From Deltaproteobacteria bacterium (GTDB lineage Bacteria > Desulfobacterota > BSN033 > WVXP01): a stretch of DNA of 63,193 nucleotides. The notes beneath the pieces are model-generated. The model was given only the letters and a program-made list of their open reading frames with translations. It was not told the DNA's origin and made no database searches. How positions within the stretch are numbered: the first letter of the stretch is position 1; every line of letters starts with the position of its first letter. Of this stretch, positions 16,194-25,228 are shown in pieces. Where the stretch lies: positions 1-63,193 of the forward strand of contig JAFDHF010000009.1 in assembly GCA_019308905.1 (NCBI GenBank), given 5' to 3'. Made by a program: the position numbers and the translations under genes.

Positions 16194-16742
16194 ATGAAAA
16201 CCGCCGATAGTGATGAGCCAGTCCAGGAGGCCGGGGCGGGTGGTCTGCGCCGTGAGGGGGGACCCACCGTGAATCGAAAGAGATCCCGCTTGTCCTGGGA
16301 GCAGTATTTCATGGAGATCACAAAGCTCGTTGCAAAGCGGTCGACCTGTATACGGCGGCAGGTGGGAGCCCTTCTGGTAAAGGACAACAGAATCCTTACC
16401 ACCGGATACAATGGGGCGCCCACAGGCATGGAGCACTGTATCGACGTGGGGTGCCTGCGGGCAGAGCTGAACATTCCCTCCGGGGAGAGGCACGAACTCT
16501 GCCGTGGGCTTCATGCAGAGCAGAATGCCATCATCCAGGCGGCCTACCACGGGGTGAGTATTCGGGGAGCCACTCTGTTCTGTACAAACCTGCCATGCTC
16601 GATCTGTATGAAGATGATCATAAACGCCGGGATCAGGTCGGTCGTCTATTTGGACGGGTATGCTGATGCTCTCTCTCTGGAGTTGATTGCGAAGTCACGG
16701 GTGAAACTGATAAAATTCACCCAGGAGGGGGAAAAACCGTGA
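16194..16742 (+). CDS. comEB: dCMP deaminase family protein
   Basis: This zinc-dependent deaminase (182 residues from ATG 16194) resembles ComEB/dCMP deaminase, which supplies dUMP for thymidylate synthesis. The catalytic motif HAEQNAI and the zinc cysteines in PCSICMK are present, along with additional His and Cys residues ([14 protein letters not shown]) typical of this subgroup. A TTG at 16155 would give a longer start of low conservation. Its stop overlaps the GTG of nrdR by 4 bases. In related genomes this gene heads the nrdR-rib operon. Confidence 0.88.
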   Translation: MKTADSDEPVQEAGAGGLRREGGPTVNRKRSRLSWEQYFMEITKLVAKRSTCIRRQVGALLVKDNRILTTGYNGAPTGMEHCIDVGCLRAELNIPSGERHELCRGLHAEQNAIIQAAYHGVSIRGATLFCTNLPCSICMKMIINAGIRSVVYLDGYADALSLELIAKSRVKLIKFTQEGEKP

Positions 16743-17203
16743 AGTGCCCCTTCTGCGGCCATACGGAAAGCCGGGTGGTGGATTCAAGGATAAGCAGAGA
16801 CGGAGAGAGTATCCGACGCCGGAGGGAGTGCCTGAGATGCAGGAAGCGATTCACCACCTCTGAAAGGGGGGAGGCGACCCTCCCCCTGGTGGTAAAGAAG
16901 GACGGCCGGAGGGAGCCCTTTGACCGCCAGAAGATTTTCACGGGCCTGAAGAAGGCCTGCGAAAAGCGGCCTATAAGTGTGGATACCCTTGAGAAGATCG
17001 TCAATCGAATCGAGCAGGCTCTTATCGAGGGCGGCGAGCGGGAGGTCAAGAGCTCTGTGATCGGGGAAAGGGTCATGGAGGAGCTCTACAACCTGGACGG
17101 GGTGGCCTACGTGAGGTTCGCCTCGGTCTATCGCCAGTTCAAGGACATCAACCAGTTCATGAAGGAGTTGAAAGATCTTCTCGCCCAAGGGGGCGGAGAG
17201 TGA
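16739..17203 (+). CDS. nrdR: Transcriptional repressor NrdR
   Basis: NrdR represses ribonucleotide reductase genes in response to ATP/dATP. The 154-residue protein has the N-terminal zinc ribbon (C3, C6, C31, C34) with the motif [17 protein letters not shown], followed by an ATP-cone domain ([19 protein letters not shown] onward). It starts with GTG, overlapping the stop of the dCMP deaminase gene (GTGA). Pairing with a deoxynucleotide enzyme fits its role. Confidence 0.95.
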   Translation: MKCPFCGHTESRVVDSRISRDGESIRRRRECLRCRKRFTTSERGEATLPLVVKKDGRREPFDRQKIFTGLKKACEKRPISVDTLEKIVNRIEQALIEGGEREVKSSVIGERVMEELYNLDGVAYVRFASVYRQFKDINQFMKELKDLLAQGGGE

Positions 17204-17229
17204 GTCCTCACCTGATGGAGCGGGTGGAT

Positions 17230-17865
17230 ATGTTTTCCGGGATTGTGGAGAAGTTGGGCCGGGTGGTTGCTGCGGAAAGCCGGGATGAGGGTGCTCTCAT
17301 TCGAATCGACGGGGGCTGGAGTTTGACGGAGGCGGGTCTCGGTGATAGTATTTCTGTCAATGGGGTCTGTCTGACCGTCTCCTCACTGGCGGGTACCGTC
17401 TTTGGTGCGGAGGTCTCTGCCGAGACACTCCGAAGGACAAACCTCGGTGACCTGCGGCCCGGTGATTCGGTGAATCTCGAGAGGGCACTGCGCCTGAGCG
17501 ACAGGGTGGGTGGGCATCTGGTGACCGGCCACGTGGACGGGACAGGCGTCATCCGGGGTATCTCCGGAGAGGGCGACGCTCAGAGGTTCGAGTTCGACGT
17601 TCCCGCCGAGATCTCTCGTCTCCTGGCAGAAAAGGGTTCGGTCGCGGTCGACGGCATCAGCCTGACTATCGGCAAGGTGGGGCCTGAGTCCTTTGAGGTC
17701 CACGTTGTACCCTATACCCTGGAAAACACCACCCTGAAGACGCGGTCGACAGGTGACCGGGTCAATATCGAGACAGACATAATAGCCAAATACGTCGAGA
17801 AGATTCTCTCGCCCGGCGGCGGGGGTGTTACCGTTGAGACGCTGAGGAGAAGCGGTTTTCTGTGA
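17230..17865 (+). CDS. ribE: Riboflavin synthase alpha chain
   Basis: Riboflavin synthase dismutates two lumazine molecules to riboflavin. The 211-residue protein starts [12 protein letters not shown], the standard N-terminus. It has the tandem lumazine-binding repeats with SVNGVCLTV in the first half and AVDGISLTI in the second, as well as GHVDGTG. ATG 17230 is chosen to fit this N-terminus; an upstream GTG at 17200 overlaps nrdR. No FMN riboswitch is apparent upstream, and ribD is absent from its usual place. Confidence 0.95.
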   Translation: MFSGIVEKLGRVVAAESRDEGALIRIDGGWSLTEAGLGDSISVNGVCLTVSSLAGTVFGAEVSAETLRRTNLGDLRPGDSVNLERALRLSDRVGGHLVTGHVDGTGVIRGISGEGDAQRFEFDVPAEISRLLAEKGSVAVDGISLTIGKVGPESFEVHVVPYTLENTTLKTRSTGDRVNIETDIIAKYVEKILSPGGGGVTVETLRRSGFL

Positions 17866-18012
17866 GGTCGGCCTTGGTTGAGGGCCGCTCTCGCCTTGTG
17901 GATATTTGCAACCCTCGGGTGTGGGGGTTTGAAATCGAGCGGATCCACTCTGTCCCCCGCCGAGTTGCACCGGGATGGAGGTCGTTGAAGTCCATATCGG
18001 CAGGTCGATTCC

Positions 18013-19224
18013 ATGTTGACTTCCGTTGAAAAGGCTATCGAGGATATTCGCCAGGGCCGGATGGTGATTCTCGTGGATGACAAGGGCCGAGAGAACGAGG
18101 GGGATCTGACCCTGGCTGCGGAGAAGGTCACGCCTGAGGCCATCAACTTCATGGCGAGGTACGGGCGGGGACTGATCTGTCTGGCCCTCACAGGGGAGAG
18201 GCTCGAGGCGCTCAAGATCCCGATGATGGTCAACAACAATACCTCTCATTTCGGTACCGCTTTTGCGGTGTCCATCGAAGCCAAAAAAGGGGTAACCACT
18301 GGAATTTCGGCTTCCGACAGGGCGACCACGATAAGGACGGTCGTCGATCCTGCCTCCGGCCCTGACGACATCGTCATGCCGGGCCATGTCTTCCCTCTCA
18401 AAGCGCGGAAGGGCGGGGTTCTGGTTCGAACGGGGCAGACCGAAGGCTCCGTGGATCTGGCCAGGTTGGCTGGCTTGCAGCCTGCGGCGGTCATATGTGG
18501 AATCATGAAAGACGACGGGACAATGGCCCGGATGCCAGACCTGGAGAAATTCGCCAGGAGGCATAACCTCCGTATCGTTACCATAGCCGATTTGATCAAA
18601 TACAGGCTGACCAAGGAGTCGCTTGTCAGACGGGTGGCCACGGCATTCATTCCCACGGTCTATGGAGGGGATTTTACGGCCATTGCCTATGAGAACGACG
18701 TGGACAACTACCAGCACATCGCCCTGGTCAAGGGGGAGATCCGTCCTGACGATGAGATCTTGGTGCGGGTTCATTCCGAATGTCTTACAGGGGATGTATT
18801 TGGATCAAAGCGTTGTGATTGCGGAGATCAGCTCCATGCTGCCATGGCCATGGTGGAGAAGGAAGGCAAGGGGGTCATCGTCTACATGCGGCAGGAAGGC
18901 CGTGGTATCGGACTGGTGAACAAGCTGCGGGCTTACTGTATCCAGGACGAGGGTTGTGATACAGTAGAGGCCAATCATAGACTCGGGTTCAAGGCGGATC
19001 TGCGAGACTACGGGTTGGGCGCTCAGATTCTTGTCGATCTGGGTCTTCGAAAGATCAGGTTGATGACCAACAATCCCAAGAAGATTATCGGCCTGGAAGG
19101 CTATGGTATCGAGGTGGTGGAGAGGGTTCCTCTCGAGATAGAGTCGCGGGCCGAAAATATAGGTTACCTGAGAACGAAGAAGAGGAAAATGGGTCATCTG
19201 CTTTCACTGAAGTCGCTGGAATGA
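18013..19224 (+). CDS. ribBA: Bifunctional DHBP synthase/GTP cyclohydrolase II
   Basis: The 403-residue enzyme supplies both branches of riboflavin synthesis. The N-terminal half (about 1-200) is 3,4-dihydroxy-2-butanone 4-phosphate synthase with [11 protein letters not shown] and the HVFPLKA region. The C-terminal half is GTP cyclohydrolase II with zinc cysteines in [20 protein letters not shown] and the motif [13 protein letters not shown]. Both active-site regions look complete. It lies 147 bases after ribE and 33 before ribH. Confidence 0.95.
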   Translation: MLTSVEKAIEDIRQGRMVILVDDKGRENEGDLTLAAEKVTPEAINFMARYGRGLICLALTGERLEALKIPMMVNNNTSHFGTAFAVSIEAKKGVTTGISASDRATTIRTVVDPASGPDDIVMPGHVFPLKARKGGVLVRTGQTEGSVDLARLAGLQPAAVICGIMKDDGTMARMPDLEKFARRHNLRIVTIADLIKYRLTKESLVRRVATAFIPTVYGGDFTAIAYENDVDNYQHIALVKGEIRPDDEILVRVHSECLTGDVFGSKRCDCGDQLHAAMAMVEKEGKGVIVYMRQEGRGIGLVNKLRAYCIQDEGCDTVEANHRLGFKADLRDYGLGAQILVDLGLRKIRLMTNNPKKIIGLEGYGIEVVERVPLEIESRAENIGYLRTKKRKMGHLLSLKSLE

Positions 19225-19257
19225 CGGCGGTTCGGTGAGACTACGGGGAGAGGTGTC

Positions 19258-19722
19258 ATGCCAAGGATTGTTGAAGGACATCTCGGTGCCAAGGGGCTCA
19301 GGTTCGGGATCGTTGTGAGTCGATACAACGGTTTTATCACCGACCGGCTCCTCGAGGGGGCATTGGACGGACTGACTCGAAACGGAGCGAAAGAGGAAGA
19401 CATCAATATCTGGAAGGTACCCGGCTCCTTTGAGATTCCCCTGGCAGCCAAGAAGATGGCGGGTACTGGCAGGTACGATGCCATCATCTGTCTGGGCGCC
19501 GTTCTCAGGGGTTCAACGCCCCACTATAACTATATCGCCACAGAGGTGACCAAGGGGATAGCAGCGGTCTCTCTCCAGTCGGAAGTTCCCATCTCCTTTG
19601 GAGTGATCACGGCCGATACGCTTGAGCAGGCCATAGAGAGGGCGGGTTCGAAGATGGGAAACAAGGGGTATGAGGCTGCCGTCTCCGCCATCGAAATGAC
19701 TAATCTTCTAAAAGCCCCATGA
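19258..19722 (+). CDS. ribH: 6,7-dimethyl-8-ribityllumazine synthase
   Basis: RibH condenses dihydroxybutanone phosphate with the pyrimidine to form lumazine. The 154-residue protein shows the ligand-binding segments [38 protein letters not shown] (with the catalytic-type histidine) and [12 protein letters not shown]. Length and order are typical. It is cotranscribed with ribBA and precedes nusB, the common gene order. Confidence 0.96.
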   Translation: MPRIVEGHLGAKGLRFGIVVSRYNGFITDRLLEGALDGLTRNGAKEEDINIWKVPGSFEIPLAAKKMAGTGRYDAIICLGAVLRGSTPHYNYIATEVTKGIAAVSLQSEVPISFGVITADTLEQAIERAGSKMGNKGYEAAVSAIEMTNLLKAP

Positions 19723-19817
19723 ATTCGCATGGATAGGGGGGATCTTTTCGAGGTGGTCCTGTCCTCGGTTTTGCCGGCAGGGGCTGCCTGCGGGCGTTTA
19801 CGTCTTTTAGGGTCGAA

Positions 19818-20237
19818 TTGGGAATTCGGAGACGGGGCAGAGAGTCTGCCCTCCAGGTTCTTTACCAGATCGATGTGACCCGTCTGGAAGCGGGTGAAGC
19901 CCTGAAGCTCTTCTGGGATAATTTCATCCATGAAGAGGAGGCCAGGGAATTCTGCGAGTGCCTGGTTCTAGGGGTTGTCCGCCATAGGGAAGAGATCGAC
20001 CGCCTAATCGAAGGGTATGCCGAGCACTGGAAGCTGAGCCGGATGACCCGGATAGACAGAAACATCCTCAGAATAGCCGTCTACGAACTCCTGCATTGCC
20101 AGGATATCCCGCCAAAGGTCACCATCAACGAGGCCGTGGAGATAGGAAAGAGGTTCGGCTCAGAGGAGTCCGGTGCCTTTATCAATGGAATCCTCGACCG
20201 GGTCACTCAAAGGCTCGGGCTCTTGAATGAAAAGTAG
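19818..20237 (+). CDS. nusB: Transcription antitermination factor NusB
   Basis: NusB binds boxA RNA with NusE to promote antitermination in rRNA operons. The 139-residue helical protein begins with RRRGRESALQVLYQID and ends with FINGILDRV, both hallmarks. A TTG at 19818 is the likely start. It follows ribH by 95 bases. A boxA-like motif precedes the 16S gene at the right end of the window, giving it a plausible target. Confidence 0.93.
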   Translation: MGIRRRGRESALQVLYQIDVTRLEAGEALKLFWDNFIHEEEAREFCECLVLGVVRHREEIDRLIEGYAEHWKLSRMTRIDRNILRIAVYELLHCQDIPPKVTINEAVEIGKRFGSEESGAFINGILDRVTQRLGLLNEK

Positions 20238-20435
20238 AGTCTGGGGGATCCCTGGCCCTGTGGCAGGCTTCTCTCGTGCTCGATTTCCCCGGAGGGCAAA
20301 GAAACGGCTTTCGTATGTGCCGGATGACATGAGGTGGTCTGTCCCGGCTGGCCGGATAGTCGGTCGTGCTGCGATCTGCCGGGTGTCCGGGTCGGGATTG
20401 GAGAGCCACGGTCCAGGGGAGAATCGGAGGTCTCC

Positions 20436-21224
20436 ATGGGGCGCCTGTTTCGAGTGGCGAGCTTCAACGTGAACGGAATTCGAGCGAGGCTGCCCCTGCT
20501 TCTCGATTGGCTCGGCCGGGAGGCACCAGAGGTTGTATGCCTCCAAGAGACAAAAGTCCTGGATGGAGAGTTCCCCCGGAAGCCCTTGGAGGCACTGGGT
20601 TACGGCCTTCTTTTTCGAGGAGAGAAGGGATTCAATGGTGTGGCGACCCTTAGCCGGGAACCGGAGGAGCTCGTGCATCTGGGTTTCGATGACGGAGGTC
20701 CTCCTGATGAGACGAGGCTGATCCTGGTCAGGGTTCTCGGAGTTTCCATTCTCAACACGTACGTGCCCCAGGGGACTGCTCCAGACTCGGACCGCTTTCG
20801 ATACAAGCTCAACTGGTTTCTCAGGGTGCGAGGCTTTCTTGAGAGCCACTTCGCGCCGGATGAAAGGCTCGTTTGGGTAGGGGATTTCAACGTGGCTCCA
20901 GAGGCACGAGACGTGTATGATCCTCAAGGGCTTCGTGGATCTATCGGCTTTCACCCTGAGGAACACGATGCGTTACAGCAGGTGCGGCAGTGGGGGTTTG
21001 TCGATGTCTTTCGCCTTCACGTCCGTGAAAGTGGACAGTATACCTTCTGGGACTATCGCATCCGGAACGCCCTGGCCAGGGGCATGGGATGGCGGGTGGA
21101 TCACATATGGGCCACGAGGCCCATGGCCCGGACGTGTCGGAGAGCATGGATCGAGGCAAAACTCCGCGGTCTCGAAAGACCCTCGGATCATGCCCCGATT
21201 CTGGCCGAGTTTGAGCTTGAGTGA
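20436..21224 (+). CDS. xth: Exodeoxyribonuclease III
   Basis: This 262-residue enzyme of the ExoIII/AP endonuclease family repairs abasic sites. Visible motifs are SFNVNGIRARL (9-19), the metal ligand E38 in LQETK, NTYVPQG, GDFNVAPEARDV and the catalytic SDHAPI with H252. ATG 20436 follows GGAGG by six bases; upstream sequence in the same frame is unconserved. It ends 9 bases from the convergent metallo-hydrolase gene. Confidence 0.94.
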   Translation: MGRLFRVASFNVNGIRARLPLLLDWLGREAPEVVCLQETKVLDGEFPRKPLEALGYGLLFRGEKGFNGVATLSREPEELVHLGFDDGGPPDETRLILVRVLGVSILNTYVPQGTAPDSDRFRYKLNWFLRVRGFLESHFAPDERLVWVGDFNVAPEARDVYDPQGLRGSIGFHPEEHDALQQVRQWGFVDVFRLHVRESGQYTFWDYRIRNALARGMGWRVDHIWATRPMARTCRRAWIEAKLRGLERPSDHAPILAEFELE

Positions 21225-21233
21225 GCAGGGGAT

Positions 21234-21929
21234 TCACGGGTTTCTCGGTTTCTCACTTCCCGGTTTCCTCTCAAGGTGCCGGGACGGAAAGGGTTTGCCG
21301 TGGGCAGGGTAGATTGTTCTTGCACCGGCCGAGAGGAGTCTCTCCCAACTCTTGTAAATCTGGCGGGTGTCTTCCGCAAGGGCGGGGATGCCGGGAACTC
21401 TTCCGAGGGGGGAAGTATTGACGGCCAGATCTCCGACAAAGGCCTCTCCTCCGGCCAAAACCAGTGAAACAGAACCAGGGGTGTGGCCCGATGTGTGGAT
21501 TATTTTCCCGGGGATCCCGAAGGGATCGAGGCAATACTCATCGTCAAGAACGATGTCCGGTTCCACGGGGTGGAAACGGCCGAGGAAGGAGAAGATACTG
21601 AATACAAGAAAAAGGAATTCGCCCCACAGTGTAACAGGTGGTGGAATCCTGACTATTCCCTGGCTAACGAGACGGCTGTCTTGGCGGTGTACGGCCACTC
21701 TGGCACCCGTGAGGCTCTTGAGGGCATGGAGGCTCCCCACGTGGTCTGCGTGGCCATGGGTGGCCACGATCAACCGGATTTCACCGGGTTGAAACCCGAG
21801 TCTGCCAACCTGCCTGAGAAAGCGTTTTTCCTGGTTCGGAAACCCGGCGTCGACGAGAATACATCCCCTGTCCCCCCTTATTAGATAGGAGTTCGTAAAG
21901 GGGCCCATCCGGAAGGAATGGATTTCCAT
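21234..21929 (-). CDS. MBL-fold metallo-hydrolase
   Basis: The 231-residue protein is a metallo-beta-lactamase-fold hydrolase. The metal motif THGHADHVG is present, with further ligands in TSGHTPGSVSL (His), FVGDLAVN (Asp) and the C-terminal PAHG (His). The pattern resembles glyoxalase II-like enzymes, but the substrate cannot be told. A stretch of hydrophobic residues (FLFLVFSIFSFLGRF) in the middle is unusual and may be a lid or membrane-touching loop. ATG 21929 is chosen as the first start next to conserved sequence (MEIHSFRMGPFTNSY). It lies 83 bases downstream of the SDR gene on the same strand. Confidence 0.85.
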   Translation of the reverse strand: MEIHSFRMGPFTNSYLIRGDRGCILVDAGFPNQEKRFLRQVGRLGFQPGEIRLIVATHGHADHVGSLHALKSLTGARVAVHRQDSRLVSQGIVRIPPPVTLWGEFLFLVFSIFSFLGRFHPVEPDIVLDDEYCLDPFGIPGKIIHTSGHTPGSVSLVLAGGEAFVGDLAVNTSPLGRVPGIPALAEDTRQIYKSWERLLSAGARTIYPAHGKPFPSRHLERKPGSEKPRNP

Positions 21930-22012
21930 TGCTCTCTGGTGCTTTCCCATGCCGAGTCCTGGAGGAGACTCTTGGTTTCTGTTCCAAGAGCCGATTCTCC
22001 GGGTGAGATGCT

Positions 22013-22978
22013 TCAGCCCCTGCCGGCCTGGCGGGGTGAGGCCTGGATGACCTTTTCTCTGAAATACTCCGCCACCAGTCTCAGGCCTTCGGCACGGCCC
22101 ACTCTTGGTTCCCACGCCAGGAGCTCCCGCGCCTTCTTGATCGATGGCTGCCTCACTTTCGGATCATTCTCAGGGAGTTCCTTGAAGACGATCCTGCTCT
22201 TGCTCTGTGTAAGGGCGATGATTTCCCTTGCAAAGTCGATGATCGTTATCTCGTCCGAAGAGCCGAGATTGACCGGGGTGTGCTCGCCGGAATAGAGGAG
22301 GCGATAGATGCCATCTACGAGATCTGACACGTAGCAGAGGCTTCTGGTCTGTGAGCCGTCCCCGAAGACCGTGACGTCCTCTCCCCTGAGGGCCTGGACA
22401 AAGAAGGTGGGCAGTGCCCTTCCGTCATCCAGGCGCATTCTAGGGCCGTACGTATTGAAAATCCGGGCGATCCTTGTGTCTATTCCATGGGCGTTGTGAT
22501 ACGCCGTGGTAAGGGCCTCGGCGAAACGTTTCGCCTCGTCGTACACCCCCCTCGGACCGACTGGATTGACGTTGCCGAGATAGTCCTCTGTCTGAGGATG
22601 AACCAGAGGGTCACCGTAGATCTCCGAAGTGGAAGCGAGGAGAAACCTAGCCCCCTTCTCCTTTGCCAGACCGAGGGCCTTGTGGGTCCCCAAGGAACCC
22701 ACCTTCAGGGTCTGAATCGGGAGTTTGAGATAGTCGATCGGGCTTGCAGGAGAAGCGAAGTGTAGGATATTGTCCAATGGACCCTCGACATAGATGTACT
22801 CTGTGACATCGTAGTGGATGAATCTGAATCTCTCGTGGCCGATAAGATGGGCAATGTTCTCCGCGCTGCCCGTGAGAAGGTTGTCCATGCAGATCACCTC
22901 GTGGCCTCTTTCGATAAAGAGGTCGCAGAGGTGGGAACCGAGGAATCCGGCTCCTCCGGTAATAAGGGTCCTTTCCAT
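22013..22978 (-). CDS. UDP-glucuronate decarboxylase-like SDR
   Basis: This 321-residue extended short-chain dehydrogenase resembles UDP-glucuronate decarboxylase (UXS), which makes UDP-xylose. The cofactor loop [11 protein letters not shown], the conserved ASPASP segment, STSEIYGDP, the catalytic YDEAK and [10 protein letters not shown] are all characteristic of that subgroup. ATG 22978 begins the Rossmann fold directly; the open frame upstream lacks conservation. It is probably cotranscribed with the downstream MBL protein, and 92 bases separate it from the exchanger gene. Confidence 0.85.
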   Translation of the reverse strand: MERTLITGGAGFLGSHLCDLFIERGHEVICMDNLLTGSAENIAHLIGHERFRFIHYDVTEYIYVEGPLDNILHFASPASPIDYLKLPIQTLKVGSLGTHKALGLAKEKGARFLLASTSEIYGDPLVHPQTEDYLGNVNPVGPRGVYDEAKRFAEALTTAYHNAHGIDTRIARIFNTYGPRMRLDDGRALPTFFVQALRGEDVTVFGDGSQTRSLCYVSDLVDGIYRLLYSGEHTPVNLGSSDEITIIDFAREIIALTQSKSRIVFKELPENDPKVRQPSIKKARELLAWEPRVGRAEGLRLVAEYFREKVIQASPRQAGRG

Positions 22979-23070
22979 GGTGAGCCTCCTGAAGGATTCT
23001 AGAGTCGATCCGGGCAGTGCCGTGCTCCTGGGGTTACCCCGTTCAGGCAATACCCGATTCCGCCCTCAGA

Positions 23071-24057
23071 TCAGTAGAAGAGCCTGGCGGTCATGACAAT
23101 ATATATTCCATAGAGGGAGAGTAAAACCAGCCCTTTCCATTTTTCCATCCTGTGCCTGATGCGCATGAAGAGGAGCATGGTTCCAACGATTACGAGCATC
23201 CAGGGAAACATGAAATTGATGACCTTTGTGCTCACGTGCAGAGGATTGACCACAGAGGAGACACCCACGATCCAGAGCATGTTCAGGATATCCGCTCCGA
23301 TGATGTCTCCAGCGGCTATTTCACCTTCCCCCTTGCGGGCGGCAGCTATGCAGGTACTGATCTCCGGGAGGGAGGTACCGAGGGCGATCACTGTGAGTCC
23401 GATTATGACTTCAGAAACGTTGAAGGCCGTTGCGAGATTGATGGACGACCAGAGGACCAACCGACTCGATACTATGACCCCTGTCAGGCCCAGCAGGAAG
23501 TAAAGGAGCTGCCTTTTCAGGGTTGTCGGACGATTGGCCGATGCTGGGGATGATCCATCCACCACGGCCGTGGGTTCTCTGTTCAACCCTTTCCTTCTCT
23601 TCTTTTCCGTTCTGTAGACGGCATAGATATAACCAGCCAGGAGTGAGACGAGAGCCATTCCGTCATATCTGGTAAATGTTCCATCCCAGGCCATGGCATA
23701 GGTGACAAGGCAGACGAAGATCAGAAAGGAACCGGCGCTCCTGAGGGTCTTACCGTCGATGAGAATGAATGAGGGGGCAGTTACCGCGGCCAGAGCCATG
23801 GCTAGTCCATCGTCGCAGATTACGGACCCCACAGCGTTTCCCAGAGCGATCTCCGGATGGCCGAGATAGGCAGACTGTACGGAGACGGCAAATTCCGGGG
23901 CCGTGGTGGCAAACCCCACCAGCACGATGCCTATGATCATCTTGGGAACGCTCAGGATCTCGGCGATTCTCACGGCACTGTCCACGAACGTACTGGCACT
24001 CTTGGCGAGGACTGCGAAGCCCGCAAGCAGCAAGCCGAGATAGATGAAGGTATCCAA
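23071..24057 (-). CDS. CaCA-family Na+/Ca2+ exchanger
   Basis: This 328-residue membrane protein belongs to the calcium/cation antiporter family. Two alpha-repeats are visible, GFATTAPEFAVS in the first half and IALGTSLPEISTC in the second. Each has the conserved acidic residue and a downstream GNAVGS or GDIIGADI element. About ten hydrophobic segments and a charged central loop complete the fold. It exports cations at the expense of a sodium or proton gradient. The sequence does not decide the ion. It is first of three minus-strand genes. Confidence 0.88.
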   Translation of the reverse strand: MDTFIYLGLLLAGFAVLAKSASTFVDSAVRIAEILSVPKMIIGIVLVGFATTAPEFAVSVQSAYLGHPEIALGNAVGSVICDDGLAMALAAVTAPSFILIDGKTLRSAGSFLIFVCLVTYAMAWDGTFTRYDGMALVSLLAGYIYAVYRTEKKRRKGLNREPTAVVDGSSPASANRPTTLKRQLLYFLLGLTGVIVSSRLVLWSSINLATAFNVSEVIIGLTVIALGTSLPEISTCIAAARKGEGEIAAGDIIGADILNMLWIVGVSSVVNPLHVSTKVINFMFPWMLVIVGTMLLFMRIRHRMEKWKGLVLLSLYGIYIVMTARLFY

Positions 24058-24376
24058 TACCGCCTCCCCGAGATGGACAAAGAGGGTATGCCTGAGACAG
24101 CACCCCTCCTCCGCGTAAGGAGAGGTCGGCTGACAGGGCCATACCGATGAGTGAGAGGGTTGAGTACCGGCAGGCTTCCCCGGACCGGCCGGTTCTCTAG
24201 CCCGGATCCCGGTCAGGAACCCGCCCGAATCCTCTCATGGGTCATCCGCCGCAACTCATCGGCTGAGGCGATATTAAGGCAGATCCGGGAGGGATGTCAA
24301 GGCGCATCGGGCGATTTCTTCTGTCCCTGGAAGAGGTCGGGGTTCAGGAAGGGTAATTAATTAAACGTATGTATAG

Positions 24377-24405
24377 TTTACTCAGTTTAAAAATCGAGGT
24401 ATAAA
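24377..24405 (+). promoter_or_regulatory. Promoter candidate for a small RNA
   Basis: TTTACT (24377-24382) and TATAAA (24400-24405) lie 17 bases apart in a locally AT-rich patch. A transcript would start near 24411, just ahead of a stem-loop and terminator. Confidence 0.45.
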
Positions 24406-24410
24406 TTAAG

Positions 24411-24506
24411 TGCCGAACATATTCATCATTTACCTCCCATGGATGTGTCGGCAAGGACCGGCCAGGGGTTTTGGTTTGCCCCCCTTACCTTGGCCGGTCC
24501 TTTTAC
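24411..24506 (+). ncRNA. Candidate small RNA with anti-Shine-Dalgarno loop
   Basis: The roughly 95-nt segment folds on paper into two hairpins. The first pairs GCCGA-ACAT with ATGT-G-TCGGC and exposes a loop containing TTACCTCCCATGG, in which ACCTCCC is complementary to a Shine-Dalgarno sequence. The second is a 12-bp stem (24453-24464 with 24491-24502) ending in a T-rich tail, typical of an intrinsic terminator. A promoter-like pair precedes it at the right distance. This architecture fits a trans-acting regulatory RNA. There is no family match I can name, and the promoter is only moderate. Confidence 0.4.
24453..24506 (+). terminator. Rho-independent terminator
   Basis: AAGGACCGGCCA (24453-24464) pairs perfectly with TGGCCGGTCCTT (24491-24502), with further wobble pairs inside, and is followed by TTTTAC overlapping the stem end. 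The T-run exists only on the plus strand. Confidence 0.65.
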
Positions 24507-24874
24507 TCTGGTGATACTCCCGGTCTCCAGGGTGGATTTCCGCATTTGACGAAGATCCTGCTCAAGTAAATTCAAAATCTTCCGAAATGATTATCCACAA
24601 GGGCCATGCCATGTGGGGTCTGCTTAAATGGAGTCCCCGATCATGGCGATGAGAATCGATGGGACCCTGCCAGGCCCGGATCGAGTGGTCCGAGGAGAAA
24701 CTTTTTTCACCGCCATGGCAAAAATCGTTCCCGTATCCGAGGATTCTTGAAGGGCCCTCCTTCTGGGGATTCGATTTGGGTGTAAAATCGGCTTGTTGAA
24801 TCGTGGCCTCTTGGAGGTGAAATGGTGGCATGACCTGTGCATAGACCTGCGGGGGAAGACGAGGGGCTTGCAGA

Positions 24875-25036
24875 ATGACGGCGGTGGGGATGCGATTTGC
24901 GGTTGATCATTTCCTGAGGAACGGTTTCCTGAAGCTCCAGTATCGGCTTCGGCGTCTCGGTCTCCCCCGAGATGCCGTGGTGAGATGTCTCTTCGTGTCA
25001 GAACAGGTGCTTAAGGGTTTGAGGGTATTGAGATGA
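24875..25036 (+). CDS. Small basic ORF of unknown function (53 aa)
   Basis: A 53-codon frame starts at ATG 24875 with GAGGGG about nine bases upstream and ends 21 bases before a strong terminator. The product (begins MTAVGMRFAVDHFLRNG) is arginine-rich and could form two amphipathic helices. I do not recognise it. Evidence for coding is limited to the ribosome site and the terminator; codon use is not decisive at this length. It may instead be part of an untranslated RNA. Confidence 0.35.
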   Translation: MTAVGMRFAVDHFLRNGFLKLQYRLRRLGLPRDAVVRCLFVSEQVLKGLRVLR

Positions 25037-25057
25037 CCCTCCTTTTCCCGCTCATAG

Positions 25058-25089
25058 GGCAGGCCGGCTCACGGCCTGCCGTTTTTTTT
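25058..25089 (+). terminator. Strong rho-independent terminator
   Basis: A perfect 9-bp GC-rich stem (GGCAGGCCG at 25058-25066 with CGGCCTGCC at 25072-25080) and a 5-nt loop are followed by one G and eight T residues. It ends a plus-strand transcript that must begin in the preceding intergenic region. Confidence 0.85.
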
Positions 25090-25152
25090 GCCATCAGGTG
25101 CTCGATTTCGGGGTGTGCGGTAGGCATTTTGGAGTGATTTCACACGAAATTG

Positions 25153-25181
25153 TTGAATTTTCGTTCTCCAAATCATATCAT
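25153..25181 (+). promoter_or_regulatory. Promoter candidate of asnS
   Basis: TTGAAT (25153-25158) and TATCAT (25176-25181) lie 17 bases apart, about 48 bases before the asnS ATG and just after the strong terminator. Confidence 0.5.
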
Positions 25182-25228
25182 ACCAAATATTGTCACGGAA
25201 CCGGGCACTTCTGGTGAAAGGGAAGAGG

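Larger units (their letters stand above)
24058..24874. other. Long intergenic stretch with small-RNA candidate
   Basis: No protein-coding gene of normal size is seen in this 0.8-kb stretch. It contains an AT-rich promoter-like patch, the hairpin terminator at 24453-24506 and the candidate small RNA that they delimit. A short minus-strand frame (seven codons, start near 24435, after GGAGGT) also exists in the AT-rich patch but is too short to judge. Motifs of tmRNA, RNase P RNA and SRP RNA were looked for and not found. Confidence 0.5.

Noticed and set aside
17204-18012. FMN riboswitch in the riboflavin operon
   Set aside because: The conserved FMN-element segments were not found upstream of ribE or in the ribE-ribBA gap.
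24540-24874. tmRNA, RNase P RNA or SRP RNA in the long intergenic region
   Set aside because: None of the short conserved motifs of these RNAs that I know could be found on either strand.
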